DNA of 64,000 bases from Vicugna pacos (lineage: Eukaryota; Chordata; Mammalia; Artiodactyla; Camelidae). The notes under the pieces were generated by a model that saw only the letters and a program-made list of their open reading frames with translations, ran no database searches and was not told the origin of the DNA. Location of the stretch: positions 51,496,501 through 51,560,500 of the forward strand of contig NC_132996.1 in the NCBI RefSeq assembly GCF_048564905.1, read 5' to 3'. This document shows positions 38,477 through 51,010 of this stretch, one piece after another. Numbering within the stretch: position 1 is the stretch's first letter; each line of letters begins with the position of its first letter. Made by a program: the position numbers and the translations under genes.

Positions 38477-38653
38477 GAGGATGATTTGGCCCAGGGGATG
38501 TTTTCCTAGGGGTAGGGGGTGGGTGCTGCTAGAATCTAGTGGCTGGAGGCCAGAGATGCAGTTCTAAATGTCCTGTAATGCATGAGATGGCCCCGCCACA
38601 TAGAACCATCCCCGCCCAAGATGTCAGTCATGCCGAGGCTAAGAAACTCTGCT
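38477..38653 (+). mobile_element. MER20 (hAT-Charlie) fragment
   Basis: 'tgggtgctgctagaatctag', 'ggaggccagagatgcag', 'aagatgtcagtcatgccgag' and 'gctaagaaactctgct' follow the MER20 consensus in forward orientation. The 5' part is more diverged. Confidence 0.75.
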
Positions 38654-39834
38654 TTTCACCCCTTGAGTTCCCCTCTTGGAGCTGGAGGTGAGGAGGGGTG
38701 GGTCCTGTTCCCAGCTTGCTTTTGGCTTGAAGGGTGGAATCATTCTTACTTAGGCTCTGAATTTACTTCTTCCAACCCTGGAAAAAGTAAAATGTGTCAG
38801 AGAAACACCTTGAGAACTGATCTTTAAAGAAAGGAAAAGAAACCGATTATAATTGAGGGCATGTATGTCGGCACTGGACTAGCAACTGGTAAATCCCTGA
38901 TTTATTCATCCTTCCAAACAGCCCTTCAGCTTGGAGGACATCCACGTTCCTCGGACTCCCCCCTTGAAAGTAGCGAAGACTCAGGTTAACATACTCAAGG
39001 TCACATGGCTCGAAGATGGGGAGCCTGGATTCTAACCCAGGCCTCAAAGATTCCAAAGGCTCGACCTCTCACATCTTGATCCTTTTTTTTTTTTTTAAGG
39101 CAACAATAAAAGCTGTGCTGAAGGTAAAGTAGGGAGCTTAAAGAGGAGCATTAAATAATGCCCCTACTTTTTAATTGAAAGGATTGCTTTTTATACCCCA
39201 TGAAGTGGTTGCCATGTACATTAGAAAGTCTAGATCAGTCTATGGGAGTGTGGGTGAGTTGGTTATAATAATGCATTTTTTTTTTTTGCAATTCTCCAGG
39301 CACATTTATTATTCATGATCTCATTTGATCTCCTCAACAGTCTCATGAGGCTGCTGGGGGCAAATGTCCTCATTTTACCACTGAAGAGTTGGGCCTCCGA
39401 GGTGGGTAGCACTTGGGGAGAGGCTTTCCGCTCTGCTAGCCCCGGGCCTCCTGTGCCCACCCCAGGCCACCGTCCCTGCAGCGCCACGCTGGGTTAAAGA
39501 TACAGACCTTCTTTCCTCACCAGCCTGGGTGAGCTCGAGTGAACTCTGACTCACTGAGGAATAAGCCACATAAACTCTTTTATTGGGTGGTAACCATTTA
39601 CTGGGCCCTGTAAAAAGGGCCCCTCGCTGCTTTCCCTCGGAAAAGGGGTGCGGGCAGGGAGTGTGCCCAGCCTCCTGGGGGGCCTGGTGGCAATGGAGAA
39701 GTTGTGACCTCATTGTCCTCAGGGCTTCTCTGTGGGTTGAGAGTGGTCCTGGATGCCTTGTGCTGAGAAATGTCTGCCTGGAGGAAAGGGGCTGGTGGGC
39801 ATTTGGTATAAAGAGGAAAACGGGCTCCCGTGGT

Positions 39835-40085
39835 CCTACGACATTTATTAAATTCTTTTTTAGTAGCCACTAAGCTCTCTGCATGCACAGCTTTATTTGA
39901 TTCCCACAGCCCTGTGGGTTTGGGTTGGTCCCATTTTCCAGGTAGGGAAAGTGAGGATCAGAAAGATTTTGGCTAGACAGACTTGGAACTTGCTTGAGGT
40001 CACGAGCAGAGGGTACTGAACTGAGCCCACCCATCCCCGACTCCAAAGCGGGGGTGCTCAGCCCTCACGCCGCTCTGCCATCTAT
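39835..40085 (-). mobile_element. MIR-like SINE
   Basis: 'ctttatttgattcccacagc', 'ggtagggaaagtgaggatca' and 'cttgcttgaggtcacgagca' are reverse MIR. Confidence 0.55.
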
Positions 40086-40729
40086 TCTTTTGGGAAGTGG
40101 CAAGGCAAAGCCCTGAGCTCACTGAGGAGGTGGATCAGAGCTGGCCCCGGCAGGTCTGGCTTCCACTGAAATGGCCACTTTGAAATAGCCCTGCAGGCAA
40201 ACCCTTGTGAGAGAATTTCAGGGAAGCCTCTCCTGCCCAACCCCGCCCCCCAGCCCCTTACCCCGAGCCCAGAGGGCAGATCTTTCTGTGCAGATGGGCT
40301 GGGCTCTGAGCTTCAGCCCTTTCAGGGTTAAACAGTAACCTTTCTACTGCTTGTGGTTGAGCAAATGCTGGCAAGGAACAAGCCCGGCCTTGAGCAAACA
40401 GGAGCTGGAGCCAGGCCCCTTCCCTCTCCCAGCCACCCCTCTGGGGACATGGAGGTTTTCTTTTGCCTTGAAGCCCCCCCATCTTATTTCTTAGCTTAGG
40501 GCAATTGCTCTAGAAAGCTTGAGATGAACGGGCTCAGTTCTTGTGAAAGAGAAGAAGGTTGCTTTTCCTTCTCTGAGAATGAGAATCAAGTTATTCTCCT
40601 AAAATGAACTCAAGAAGCAAACTATTTACCTTCTTTAAGTGTTTACATAGGGAAACTGAGGCCCAAGCTTGCTTCTGGTTCGAGATATCCAGGGAGGTAG
40701 TGGCTCTCCCCCCATAACACCTGCCATGC

Positions 40730-40920
40730 AGTCACGCCCCACTTGGTGTCAAGTGCTCCAAGTGTAGAAACTCATTTCATCTCCAACCAATACCCAAGGT
40801 AGGTATGAGGAGCTGTATTTTGCAGATGAGGAAACCAAGGTTCAGAGAGGCTAATGACTTATTTGACTTACTACTAACCTTAGCTGGTAAGTAAGTGGTA
40901 GACCTTGGAACTGACCCCAG
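40730..40920 (-). mobile_element. MIR SINE
   Basis: 'gtagaaactcatttcatctc', 'tttgcagatgaggaaaccaa' and 'ttcagagaggctaatgactt' are reverse MIR. Confidence 0.65.
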
Positions 40921-41124
40921 CTCTTTCTGTTCTCGAAACTATATGGCCCCACCACATAGAACGCCACCCTGCCCTCTCCCCACCCTGTGCTCTGTTACCA
41001 AGTTCATCATTCTCACCGCATTTGTCCTCCGTCTCCTTTCTACTTAGGCTGGATTCAGGCCTCATTATTTGCCAAGCGACCATCATGATGATGTTAAAAA
41101 TCATCATAAATGTTTCTGCGTAGC

Positions 41125-41232
41125 CTAGTTCAACTCTTCATCACTGCTTTATTCCCAGTCCCTAGAACTGTACCCAGCCCATTGAAGGGCTGATAAATAT
41201 ATGTTGGGTAAATGACTACATGAATGAATTTT
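41125..41232 (+). mobile_element. LINE-2 3' end fragment
   Basis: 'attcccagtccctagaactg', 'gctgataaatatatgttggg' and the closing 'acatgaatgaat' mark an L2 end. It lies about 1.3 kb before the first coding exon of EHF. Confidence 0.7.
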
Positions 41233-41999
41233 TATGCCCTTCCTAGACCCCTCTTCTCCCCTCCCCCCAAGCCCTACATAGAACCAGAAGAGCAGTAGCT
41301 AAATTAGAGGGAAGGGTTCTGAGGGATGGAGCTACTTTGGTTGGGCAGTTTCCATCCTGGGGACATTGGTGACACCTGAGGATGCAAGGTTTCCCTAAAA
41401 CAGGCAGAAACATTTCCATGATCTGCCACTATAAAGCCAGTCTCTTCTCCCCTCCCAAACATTCAGAAAGAGCAGGTTACCTTTAGAGGCCCTGGGGGTA
41501 ATGCTCAGTTGCCTTCTGAAAACAGGCTGCTCATCCCTTGAATGACTGAACACACTTCTTGGGCTTTGAGTCTGAAAGGTGGAAGTGCAATTCCACTTCA
41601 AACAAAATTTCTTTGGCATTTTCACTTTCGTTAAAAAAAAAAAGCAGCTCGAGGGTAGGAACATTGGAGATACTGGAGGACTGAGGTGACTATTTCTGAC
41701 ATGTAAAATTTTCACATTGCTTAAAAAAATCCAGACAGGCCCAGGGAAGAAAGGCTCTTCTCCTGGGTCCTTTATTGAGACACTGAGCCCTCAGACTGAG
41801 GAAGTCACCTGCAAGTCAGCTTTGAAGCCCTGTGGTATTCTTCAGGTCTGTAAAAGGAGAGGAAACACTAGTCTGAATTCTTACCAGGAGGGAAGGGAAG
41901 AGGCAGTGTGTCTTAGCTGAGAAATCAGTTGATTCCTGATATTATCACGGAGCCAAATACTTGAGGAGCTCTGGGTCAGGTATGACTGAGGTCCTCCGA

Positions 42000-42023
42000 G
42001 CCCAGCCCAGCCCAGCCCAGCCC
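42000..42023. repeat. (CCCAG)n pentanucleotide repeat
   Basis: Four to five units about 520 bp before the first coding exon of EHF. Confidence 0.9.
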
Positions 42024-42544
42024 GGGACAGATGCCTGTGCTGAGGAAATTTACTGGGTGCCCAGGTGCGGAGCTGGCCAGGTGTGTTAGGACTTGTAACT
42101 GTCCGATTTCAGGTCAGAGTTCCTGCTAAGGTGCCAGCTCTGTTCTGCTACTGGTTTGGGTTTTCATCAATTGCAGTTCCACTTGAAACAAAAATCTCTT
42201 TGGTATTTCCACTTTTGTTTAAAAAAAAGTTAAAAAAACTGGCTACTGGCCAAACTCACCCAGTGAGCAGGAATTACATTTTCATTTTCATGCCTGATCA
42301 GAGATTATTCATTTATGAATGGGTGGCTATAAAAACTTGCCTCATGCATATGAAAATTGAACCTGGAAATTTTTAATTTCCAGTGAGTTTCGCTTTTACT
42401 GATAGGGCTTGGCAACATGCTTGGCAAGCAATGGATAAATAGACAAATTCCTTCTTCTGTCCTAAATTCAAGCTATGATCTGTACTCTCAAATGACATTT
42501 GTCCAAGAGGCACTGACTGGACGGGCTCTTTGATCCCCTTACAG

Positions 42545-42644
42545 ATCATGATTCTGGAAGGAAGTGGTGTAATGAATCTCAACCCCAGCAACAACCTCCT
42601 CCACCAGCAGCCGGCCTGGACAGACAGCTACACCACGTGCAATG
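42545..42644 (+). CDS. EHF: EHF exon with the start codon (exon 2 if there is one upstream non-coding exon)
   Basis: The acceptor 'cccttacag' ends at 42544 and the exon opens with 'atcATGATTCTGGAAGG'. Translation from 42548 gives residues 1-32 plus the first base of codon 33, starting [13 protein letters not shown], which is the EHF N-terminus. The donor is 'AATG|gtaagg' at 42645 and the intron phase is 1. The acceptor lies only 3 nt before the ATG, so essentially the whole 5' UTR must come from an upstream exon. A second ATG (M9) is in frame but is not needed. Confidence 0.96.
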
Positions 42645-45600
42645 GTAAGGGGGCCGCGCAGGGTCGGTGTCCCTGCCCACGCGGACGCTTCCTTTGCTTT
42701 AATTAGGCTTCATTCCCCAACTTAATGAACAAGATAGATTTTAGTCAGCAGGGGTGTGGGGACCAGGGGAACTGGAGAAAACCTCACGCTGGAGGTTCCC
42801 ACAGGGCCCTGGGGCTCCAGACAGAAGCCCATTTGAGACTCTGTTGTTTCCGCTCAATGTTCAAAGTTCTGGGTTGGCAGCCTGGCAGAGAGGGTGGTAG
42901 AAGATACTCGAAAGGGAAGCCGTCTTTAATGGCGTTGGCTGGGATATCAGGATAGGAGAGAGAGCTGTGAGCGTGGGTGTGGGCGCATGCACGTGTATTT
43001 TGTGCAGAATCATGGAAGTCAAGGAGGAGAGAGTTACAGCAGCTTAATCTTCCTATTTCACCTTCTGGTGACCTCCCTTTGTAAAGGGAGGGGAGATTTG
43101 TGAGGAGACCATGTGCCTGCCTTGGGCGCTTTAATCAAGAACCGATTAGAAGAGGGAGCGCCCGGTGGTGGGGCTTGTAGGTGGCTTAGTCATCAGGCCC
43201 GTGGCTCACTGTAGAAGCTGAACGGAATAACGTTGTTGCTGAATCAGGGTCCCCACACCCCACTGTGGAGGCATTCGGTTTAGGCGGATGGCAGTGCTCT
43301 GCATCGCAGGGAGCTCGGGCCTTCCCCCACCCACGTCCACTGCTGATCTCCTAAGAGACCCTCGTCTTCCCTTGAAAGATGGAGATGGGCAGTGGGTGAG
43401 CACGGGCCGAGAAGCAGGAGCTGGGGGCAGAGTGGAAGGGTTGTGTTTGCCAACAAGCAGCTGATCCACGTGCAGCTCCGCCTTTCGGTTTGGAGCCCCA
43501 GCCAAACATGGTGGAAAGCGTGAATAGGTGACTTCTCTTCCTAGATCATCTGTCCCACCAAACTGCTGCCTTTTCTGGGCAGTGGCCTTCCCCATGGGAG
43601 GCCTCAGATCCCCTGTGGGGACCTCAGAGAATGATTCCAAACAGGGCAGGCAAGTTCTCCAGACTGGGAAGTCTTTTGCATTCCCAGGCTCCCAGGCCCC
43701 CTTGATTAACGCAGCATTCCTCCTGTTTGCTCTGGAGCATGTGTGCTCAGCAGGGAATAGAATTAAAATATTACTTTTACGGGGAGGGTGTAGCTCAGTG
43801 GTAGAGTGTGTGCTTAGCATGCACGAGGTCCTGGGTTCAGTCCCCAGTACCTCTATTAAACAAACAAACAAACAAACCTAATTGCCAACCACCCCCCTCA
43901 AATAATTAGAAAAAATACTACTTTTCCTCTCTAACTTCCAGAGCCCCAAAGAAGTTCCAGCTCCTGGTCATGACTGATGGGGTAGGGGAGGCACTGAACT
44001 CAGGATTTTCGGTGCTTCTCCTGAACTTCAGGAATCTGATGAGTCACCTGGTTTATGGGGAGTTTCCCCTGGTCAACTTCAGACAAAATTCTCTGGTTTT
44101 CCCGAGTCCTGGCAGGATGCACTCTCGGGAACTAGCCTCTAATCTGGATCATGTGACGCTGAGAGAAGAAATTACTCCAGGCTTGGTGTTGGGTTATTGA
44201 GAGTTGTTGCCTCTTGTTTGCTAACCCAGAGCTACAGTCATAACAACATAGTTATTTTAGAAATGAAAGAACAAAGATTTGGTGAGCTGTGAAAGCTACA
44301 TCCCATCCTTAAACAGCTGCATAGATGAGAGATCAGAAAAATCGGGAAGAAATAGAGACATCTGGTCTATACTCTCTGTGTTGGTATATTTGGGAATATT
44401 TCTATGTAATTAAATTTTGGGACTAGATTCTTCCAGTCCTTGCCCTTTTCCCCTCCACTTTTGGCTTCCCCTTCAGGGCAGGAGCTGAGCATTTAGGGCT
44501 GCTTTTGTGTGGCCATGAGGTAGGAGGAGTAAGGCACATGATGTAAGTGGCAGGTACCACCTGGGGTAGTCACCTTCGTGTCCACATGACCTTGACCTCC
44601 TGCTCTTAGAGCTGCTGAGGTCTGGAAGCAGTGGATGGATTCAAAGGGGGTGAGCAAGATAGGACCGGATTGGAAACAGCCCCCCTTCAGCCTCTCCTCT
44701 AGGGGGTGTTGTGGGCGGGGCCATGGGCATTATGAGAATCAAAACTCTTGCCGCTCTGTTGCTCCTTGTCACTCAGACTGTATCCAGCAGCCAGCATCAT
44801 CACTATCCCGTGGAAGCTTGTTAGGAATGCAGAAACTCAGGCCTCACCCCAGATCTATGGAATCAGAATCCGCATTTGAACAACATTCCCTGGTGATTCA
44901 TAATCACGTTAGAGTTTGAGAAGTACTGATCAAGCATGACCTTGAAGAAAACTTTAGGGGCAGTTTCTTACATTATCCTCTATTGATCTGTCCTGGAGAT
45001 TTGTGGGAATATCTCTGTGTCATGTTCAGTAGACTTTCCCCTACTTCAGCTTGGTGGGCTGGAAGAGGGTCCTCCCTTTTTCCCTGCCTCTCACCTTTCT
45101 CGCAAGAGAGCTCCTCCCCTCGGCTGGCCCGCCTTGAGGGGACTGTAAGATCTCTCAGCCTAGTTACACGTGCCCAGGGGCTGGCCTCTCTTCCCCATCG
45201 CCCCAGGACTTTGGGCTGACTGAGTGATGTTCTCTTAAGTGAGCAAGAGGCTCGCATACGTAGGCGGTCAGGCCCTGGTAAGCTCAGCAGTATTTATGGG
45301 CTTGAATGACCTCCACTTCTTCCCCGGTACTTGAATTAACCTTCTTGTGAACATACCTCACAGCTCTTCCAGGTTCCTACATTATTTCTTCTTCAGCAAC
45401 AAATTCCACTAAATAGAGAGCGCCTCCAATGACAAAGTATCTGAGGTGGTTTTTATGGGAGATACGAGGATGGGTAAGACAGAGTCCATGACCTTGAACA
45501 TACAATTTACAAAGGAGAATAGGACTGTACTTAGAGACCTGTCAAGAAAGGCAGAACATGGCAAAAGTCGTTGGGAGAAACACAAAGCGTGTCTCACGGA

Positions 45601-48600
45601 GATTCAGGGGACAGCAGCCCTCGCAGTAAGTCGGGGGTCCGCGACGGCTTTGTGGGGTGGTCATAATCTGCAAAGCTGGGTAGGAACTCAACAGGGAGTG
45701 AGAGGTGGAATACAAACTGGGCTGAAAGAACAGCATAGGAAAAAGGCAAAAGGGCACTTGAATTATAGTTAGTGAAGAGCCTCAATCCCTGACTTGGCAG
45801 TTTTGTACCCAATTTCAGGGGATAATGGGAAACTGCTGAAGGTAACTGAATAGGGACGTGACATCACAGTGGCTGTAATAACCAGCATGAGGTGGGGGGA
45901 CATCCACACAGTGAGCAGATGAATAATCTGGACCACTTTGGGGAGAAGCAAAGGCATCATAGAGAAAAGGCTTCATTTTTGGTAGAATATGGTCTGAATT
46001 TTGGGTACGTATGTGTATATATGCGTGTGTAAGAGAGACAAGGAAACAGGAGAGAGAGAGGGAGTAGAAAGAACTGTGTGGGTGTGGACGTAAGCTAATA
46101 AGTTGCCGAAACTGGCAGTGCTCTAGCGTTCATGGTACTTTGTGGGAGGTAGGGAATGAGCGTGTGACCTCAGAGCATTTCAGGTCTTGTGTCCTCATGC
46201 AGGGCCCAGGGGTAAGTACACAAGGAAGGACGTGAAGATGTATGGAGGCTGAATTTTTGACTCCCACCACAAATGGGAAAAGAACTGTTTCTAAGAGCCT
46301 CCTCTCTGGAGCCCATCTCGTGTTCCTATCCCCGCTGATGGAAGCAGATCGTGGCTGTGATCCCCATGATATCCAGCTGTCAGCAGGGCATCCCTAGGTC
46401 TGGGACCATGCCCAGGAGCAAACACGGGTCACTCACAGGGCTGCCTTCTGTTTTTGCAGTTTCCAGTGGGTTTTTTGGAGGCCAGTGGCATGAAATCCAT
46501 CCTCAGTACTGGACCAAGTACCAGGTGTGGGAGTGGCTCCAGCACCTCCTGGACACCAACCAGCTGGACGCCAGTTGCATCCCTTTCCAGGAGTTTGACA
46601 TCAACGGCGAGCACCTCTGCAGCATGAGTCTGCAGGAGTTCACCCGGGCGGCAGGGACGGCGGGGCAGCTCCTCTACAGCAACTTGCAGCATCTCAAGTG
46701 GAACGGTGACTCCCTCTCTCTCTCCATCCTGCTAGGAGCCACCTGGGAAGGGCAGAGACTCCACAGCCGGCAGGGCCCCTGTTTAGGGACATCCAAGGAT
46801 GGTTTCACTTCCAAATTACTGTTTCCCAAGACGAGGAGGGAGGAGGGAGGTGAGAAGACAGACCTGAAGCCTAGGGTGCAAGGTGTGTCTAATCCCATAC
46901 AAAGCCAGCATAATTTAATTCTCTCTTTATGGTTAATTTTCAAGGAGACAAGGGCTGGGTATTCACAGAATACTTGCTGCTCTCTTCTTTCTCTTGGAAA
47001 CACAGGGTTCAATTGTTTAATTCCCAGTCACTTGCTTGTTAGATCATCATGGCTTTGTTTTTTTTTTTTAACTTCTATACCTAAGTTCTTAAGATGGGAC
47101 CTAAGCATGGTAAGAAAATAGGCAAAATTAGATCTAGTTTGTTTTTTGGGAGGGGAGAAAGCTTATGGTATTTCAGCAGATTCTTAAAAGGTCCTAAATA
47201 GAAAACAAAGGGTTAAAACTAACAGTCTGGACATGTTTGGGATGTTTCTGCAGTGATTTCTGGAATTGGTGCTGCCTCGAGCCCCAGATGTCTCTCCTGA
47301 GGCCTCACGTAGCACACAGACAGGTACCCTTCAAAGGCTGTCCCTCAGCGATAGTTTATTCACACACGCACTCGTTCTAAACTGGCTTGCAAGACCTGGT
47401 AGGGGAGACAACTCATCTTGCAGGATGTCTTTGACCCTGGCCCGAGTTTCTTCCGATAATGGCTATAAAAAAACCCAGCTCCTCTGAGAACTGTTTTGGA
47501 AAGCAGTGATACGTGGGAAAAGAGAGCTGGCCCGTCTACATCAGAATGGGCATGTCTGTTGAAGAGAACCTGTGTTTGGGCATGTGGCTGGCGCTTTGGG
47601 AAGCATGAGCTCCAGGGCCATGAACCAGATTCAGATCCTGACAGCTGCTGTCAACACTGAGGCGGACCCAATGTCTGGCCACGGAGCTGGCAGCTCAGTG
47701 GCCTTTTGGGATGACCTCATTCAGCTCCTGGGCACTCCCTACTTCCCACCCACCTCACAGAGGTGGTTGCTCTTTTTTTTTTTTTTTTAACTAGAACCAA
47801 ACCAAACATAGCTCTATAAATAACCCCCAGGAATCTTCAGAAAGAGACACTTAACCTTGAAGAATTAAAAAGATTTCCCTCCCTACCGCCAATTAAATCT
47901 TCTCCTTTAAAGCTTTGCCCTGATTGAAGCTTAAGGCAGGGAGGCCTGGGAGGTGATGTGGCCATCTGTGACCATCCATCATCTCTGACCGTCCATGGCT
48001 CATTTGGCCCTGCTGCATGCTACTGGTGCCTCTGAATGCCTGATGACCCGATTTTTCACTTTTGTTGCATTGTTTGCCTTTTTGTAGACATTCTGTTAAC
48101 TTATATTTACTGAGTCTTTACCTATACAAGGACTCTAAGTGAGTCAATTCATTTGGTGGCCTTATGAGAAAATAAATATCGCCTCTATTTGGCAGGTGCA
48201 GTTTTCATTTGGGAAAACTGAAGGTCAGAGAGCTTAAAGCATGACTTCTGCACCTGAGATATTTACAATCTGGCTGGGGAGGGAAAAGTCACATGTGTAT
48301 ATGTGCTTTTGTACAGGATACATCTAGAGAGAAGTTGCAATGCATAAATAAGGGAAGAATCACTGCATTGATCCAAATGTTATCTCTTAGATTGGATCTA
48401 ATCAAAAAGGGGTTTGTTTCAATTTAAGCTCAAAGACGAATCAAGAAGGTTTTCCTTGTATTTTTGTTTTCATTTTGTAGCAGATCTTAGTATGGGAAAG
48501 CACCTCAGAGGCCATCTAATGACTTTATCCAGTTTAATCCCCTAAATTTACAGATGGGGAAACCAAGACCGAGATAGCTCAAGTGCCTTGCAGCTGTTAG

Positions 48601-50928
48601 TGGAAAAACTGGTCTTCTGACTTCTGAACTTTTATTTCCACCATACTGGGTGTCTTCTCTATAGAAGGCCAAATATTTCCATCTGATATGGGTATCCTAG
48701 CTACTGATTTTCTGGACCCGGGACTCCAGGCTTGAGTTTGTAGATGCAGAGAGGGAAGCCCTCTCCCAGAAGCAAAGAGAAGTGATTAGGCAGTGGGATT
48801 GACAGAAGCTTTTCCAAGAAGCCAGCTTCGCCCTTGGTTAAGCATCACATTTGGGCTCCGCATGGGCCCACTTTGACCTTCCCAATCTGTCCTTCACAGG
48901 CCAGTGCAGCAGTGATCTGTTCCAGTCCACGCACAATGTCATTGTCAAGACAGAACAAACTGGTGAGTAGTGGCAGATGGAGGGAGCCACCTTAGTAGGC
49001 GAAGACCTGGGGAGGAGGAGTGGGAGGGAGTGTGAGGGGCAGCATGGGAGCAGGGCGGACTCAGGGTTTTGGCAGTAAACCCAGGGATGCTGCTTCCCCT
49101 CTGTCTCTGATGGGTCACCCCGCCATGAGCCCAATCCCTTGTCCTTGGGACCGGTGACTGCCAACTAATTCTGATTTCTAGCCTGCTGATGGTGAGCCAA
49201 ATTCTGCCCACACTCCTCTGCTCCCTATGGGTGATCAGGGTAGCATCCAGGCTCTGATTCAGGAGCCAGAAAAAAACCCAGAGAGTCTAAGTGGGCTTCC
49301 TTCTCATTACCAGGAGAGTCAGGGGACCGGACTTGGCCAGGTTAGAAGCAAGGGAAGCGAAGAGGAAGGGGTCAGAGTCTACTCTCCCTCTCCTCCCTTG
49401 GCTGGGGTGTGTTTCACAAGGAGGAGAAAGATTCAGACTTGGTGTTATTGTTACCATAGTTTTGAGGGAACTTGGAGTTTCTGTAGGGATGTCCAAAGGC
49501 AGCTGTGGAATCAACTCCTGCACTTTTAGACAGAAGCCACGATTCTGAGCTCCGAGGAGGGTCTGCAGTCCCAGGATAGCTACATTCATTTTTGTTCTCC
49601 TTCGTCTGCCTAATCATCCCCCCTTCCTCTGTCCCAGTCTCTCTGCTGGGGTTTTCTGTGTCCCCTGGGGACTTGCAGGGCACGGTAACTGCCTGGAGAG
49701 TGTGTGCACAGAGCCTTGTACCAGTCAGAGCTCCTTGTGTATTGACCTACGGCCTATGAGCTCTCAGTCTAGGGAGAGCTCTGCCAAGTCCCCCCCAAGT
49801 CCACTGGCCACGATAAAACTGTGTATCTGCCACTGCTCCAGGGTCGCTCCCCATGTCCACATCGGTGAGAATGCGGGCCACACGGGCCAACCACCGAGCT
49901 GGCCACAGGCCTCCCTGAGGGTTGCGTGCCAGTCACCAAGGACAGAATTTGACCTGGGGTGATTGGTGAGTCACTGAGGGCAGAAATGGGCCCCACGGAG
50001 TTATGTGCTCTTTTATAAGGGGGCTGGTCTCCCATTATTAAAGAAAAACAATAGCTGCTAAGCATGTTAATTAGGTTTGTCTAGTCCTGCCCTTCCCCCC
50101 AGAGACCAGGGGCTGAGCTACCCAGGTAGTCTGTGCTTCAAGGGCCTGACTGCCCTAGAGGTGGTCACAGGACTTGGCTGAGAGGATGGTGCCCCCACCC
50201 CTACCGCCCCCAACCCCCACCACCGACCAGACAGATAGCCCCACTGGAGGAGCCAGGGTGGTACTGGAGAGATCCCAAATACTTGACAGTTCCTCCTGGA
50301 CCATCTAGACATTCTCGTGTTGCCAGTTCCGAACAGGTGAGCTGAAGGGTGGGGAAGACGGTCCACCCAGGGAGGAGGGGAGAGGAGGCTCGCACAGGGA
50401 CCAACACCCCCAAACCTCTTTGGTTCAGTTTGTTTTCAGAGACAACAACAGGTGTACGAGATGACCCAACAAGGAGAGAGGGTGTAACCCCAAGAGATTG
50501 GGCTTGGGATGCCCAAACACGTAGCTATTAGTTAAAACACCAGTTAAATCCCTCTGTCGTAAACAGGACGACTTAGCCAGTGAGTCAGGTTTTATACCGT
50601 TTATGCTGTAAAAACAAAATGAAACTTGGCCGGTGGCTTACCACCCCAGCCCTGAAATTCAGATGCCGAGCAGGAGAGGGCTGAGAGTAGCCTCTAGGTG
50701 TGAAGAGGGGAACACAGGAAATTCTTGGTGGGGATGAGGTGACAGCCCTGGCCAGGTCTTACAGCTCTTGGCCAGCCAGGAAAGAAGATGCTTCTGCTGG
50801 AGACCAGCCCAGAGGAGGGGGAATATGTAGGAGTCAGGGGCTTCATTTGGGGTAGGTGGAGGGAGGTCTCCTTGGAATCAGAAATTTGAAGAGTTGATTG
50901 GACTGAGACATGCTTACCCAGCACACTG

Positions 50929-51010
<82 letters not shown>

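Larger units (their letters stand above)
22252..42544 (+). other. EHF: Presumed EHF intron 1
   Basis: The 3' end is firm (acceptor at 42544) and the 5' end depends on the tentative first exon. Contents listed separately: a reverse camelid SINE, a Charlie element, MER5A, MER20, several MIRs and L2 ends. Stretches with nothing recognised include 22260-24300, 25700-27380, 29040-32700 and 34000-35690. Confidence 0.4.
42645..46459 (+). other. EHF: EHF intron 2
   Basis: 3.8 kb, phase 1, GT...AG. It holds a camelid SINE (43779-43911), a MER5A (44790-44931) and an old repeat (45420-45960). Nothing else was recognised. Confidence 0.93.

Noticed and set aside
22260-42544. An alternative upstream coding exon giving a longer EHF N-terminus, as I recall for one human isoform
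   Set aside because: I searched by eye for a frame encoding a Leu-rich leader ending in Lys at a donor and found none convincing, so I do not report it.
43206-43871. 221-codon open frame on the - strand
   Set aside because: Its first residues come from the reverse strand of the camelid SINE and the rest has no recognisable similarity. Chance frame in EHF intron 2.
43779-43911. Possible tRNA gene
   Set aside because: The A-box and B-box-like words belong to a tRNA-derived SINE with a tail and target-site duplication. The sequence does not offer a full cloverleaf.
46351-47121. 256-codon open frame containing the Pointed domain as a single exon-less gene
   Set aside because: Only 46460-46705 matches EHF. 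The ends are intron 2 and intron 3 sequence that happens to lack stops, with canonical splice sites at the matching boundaries.
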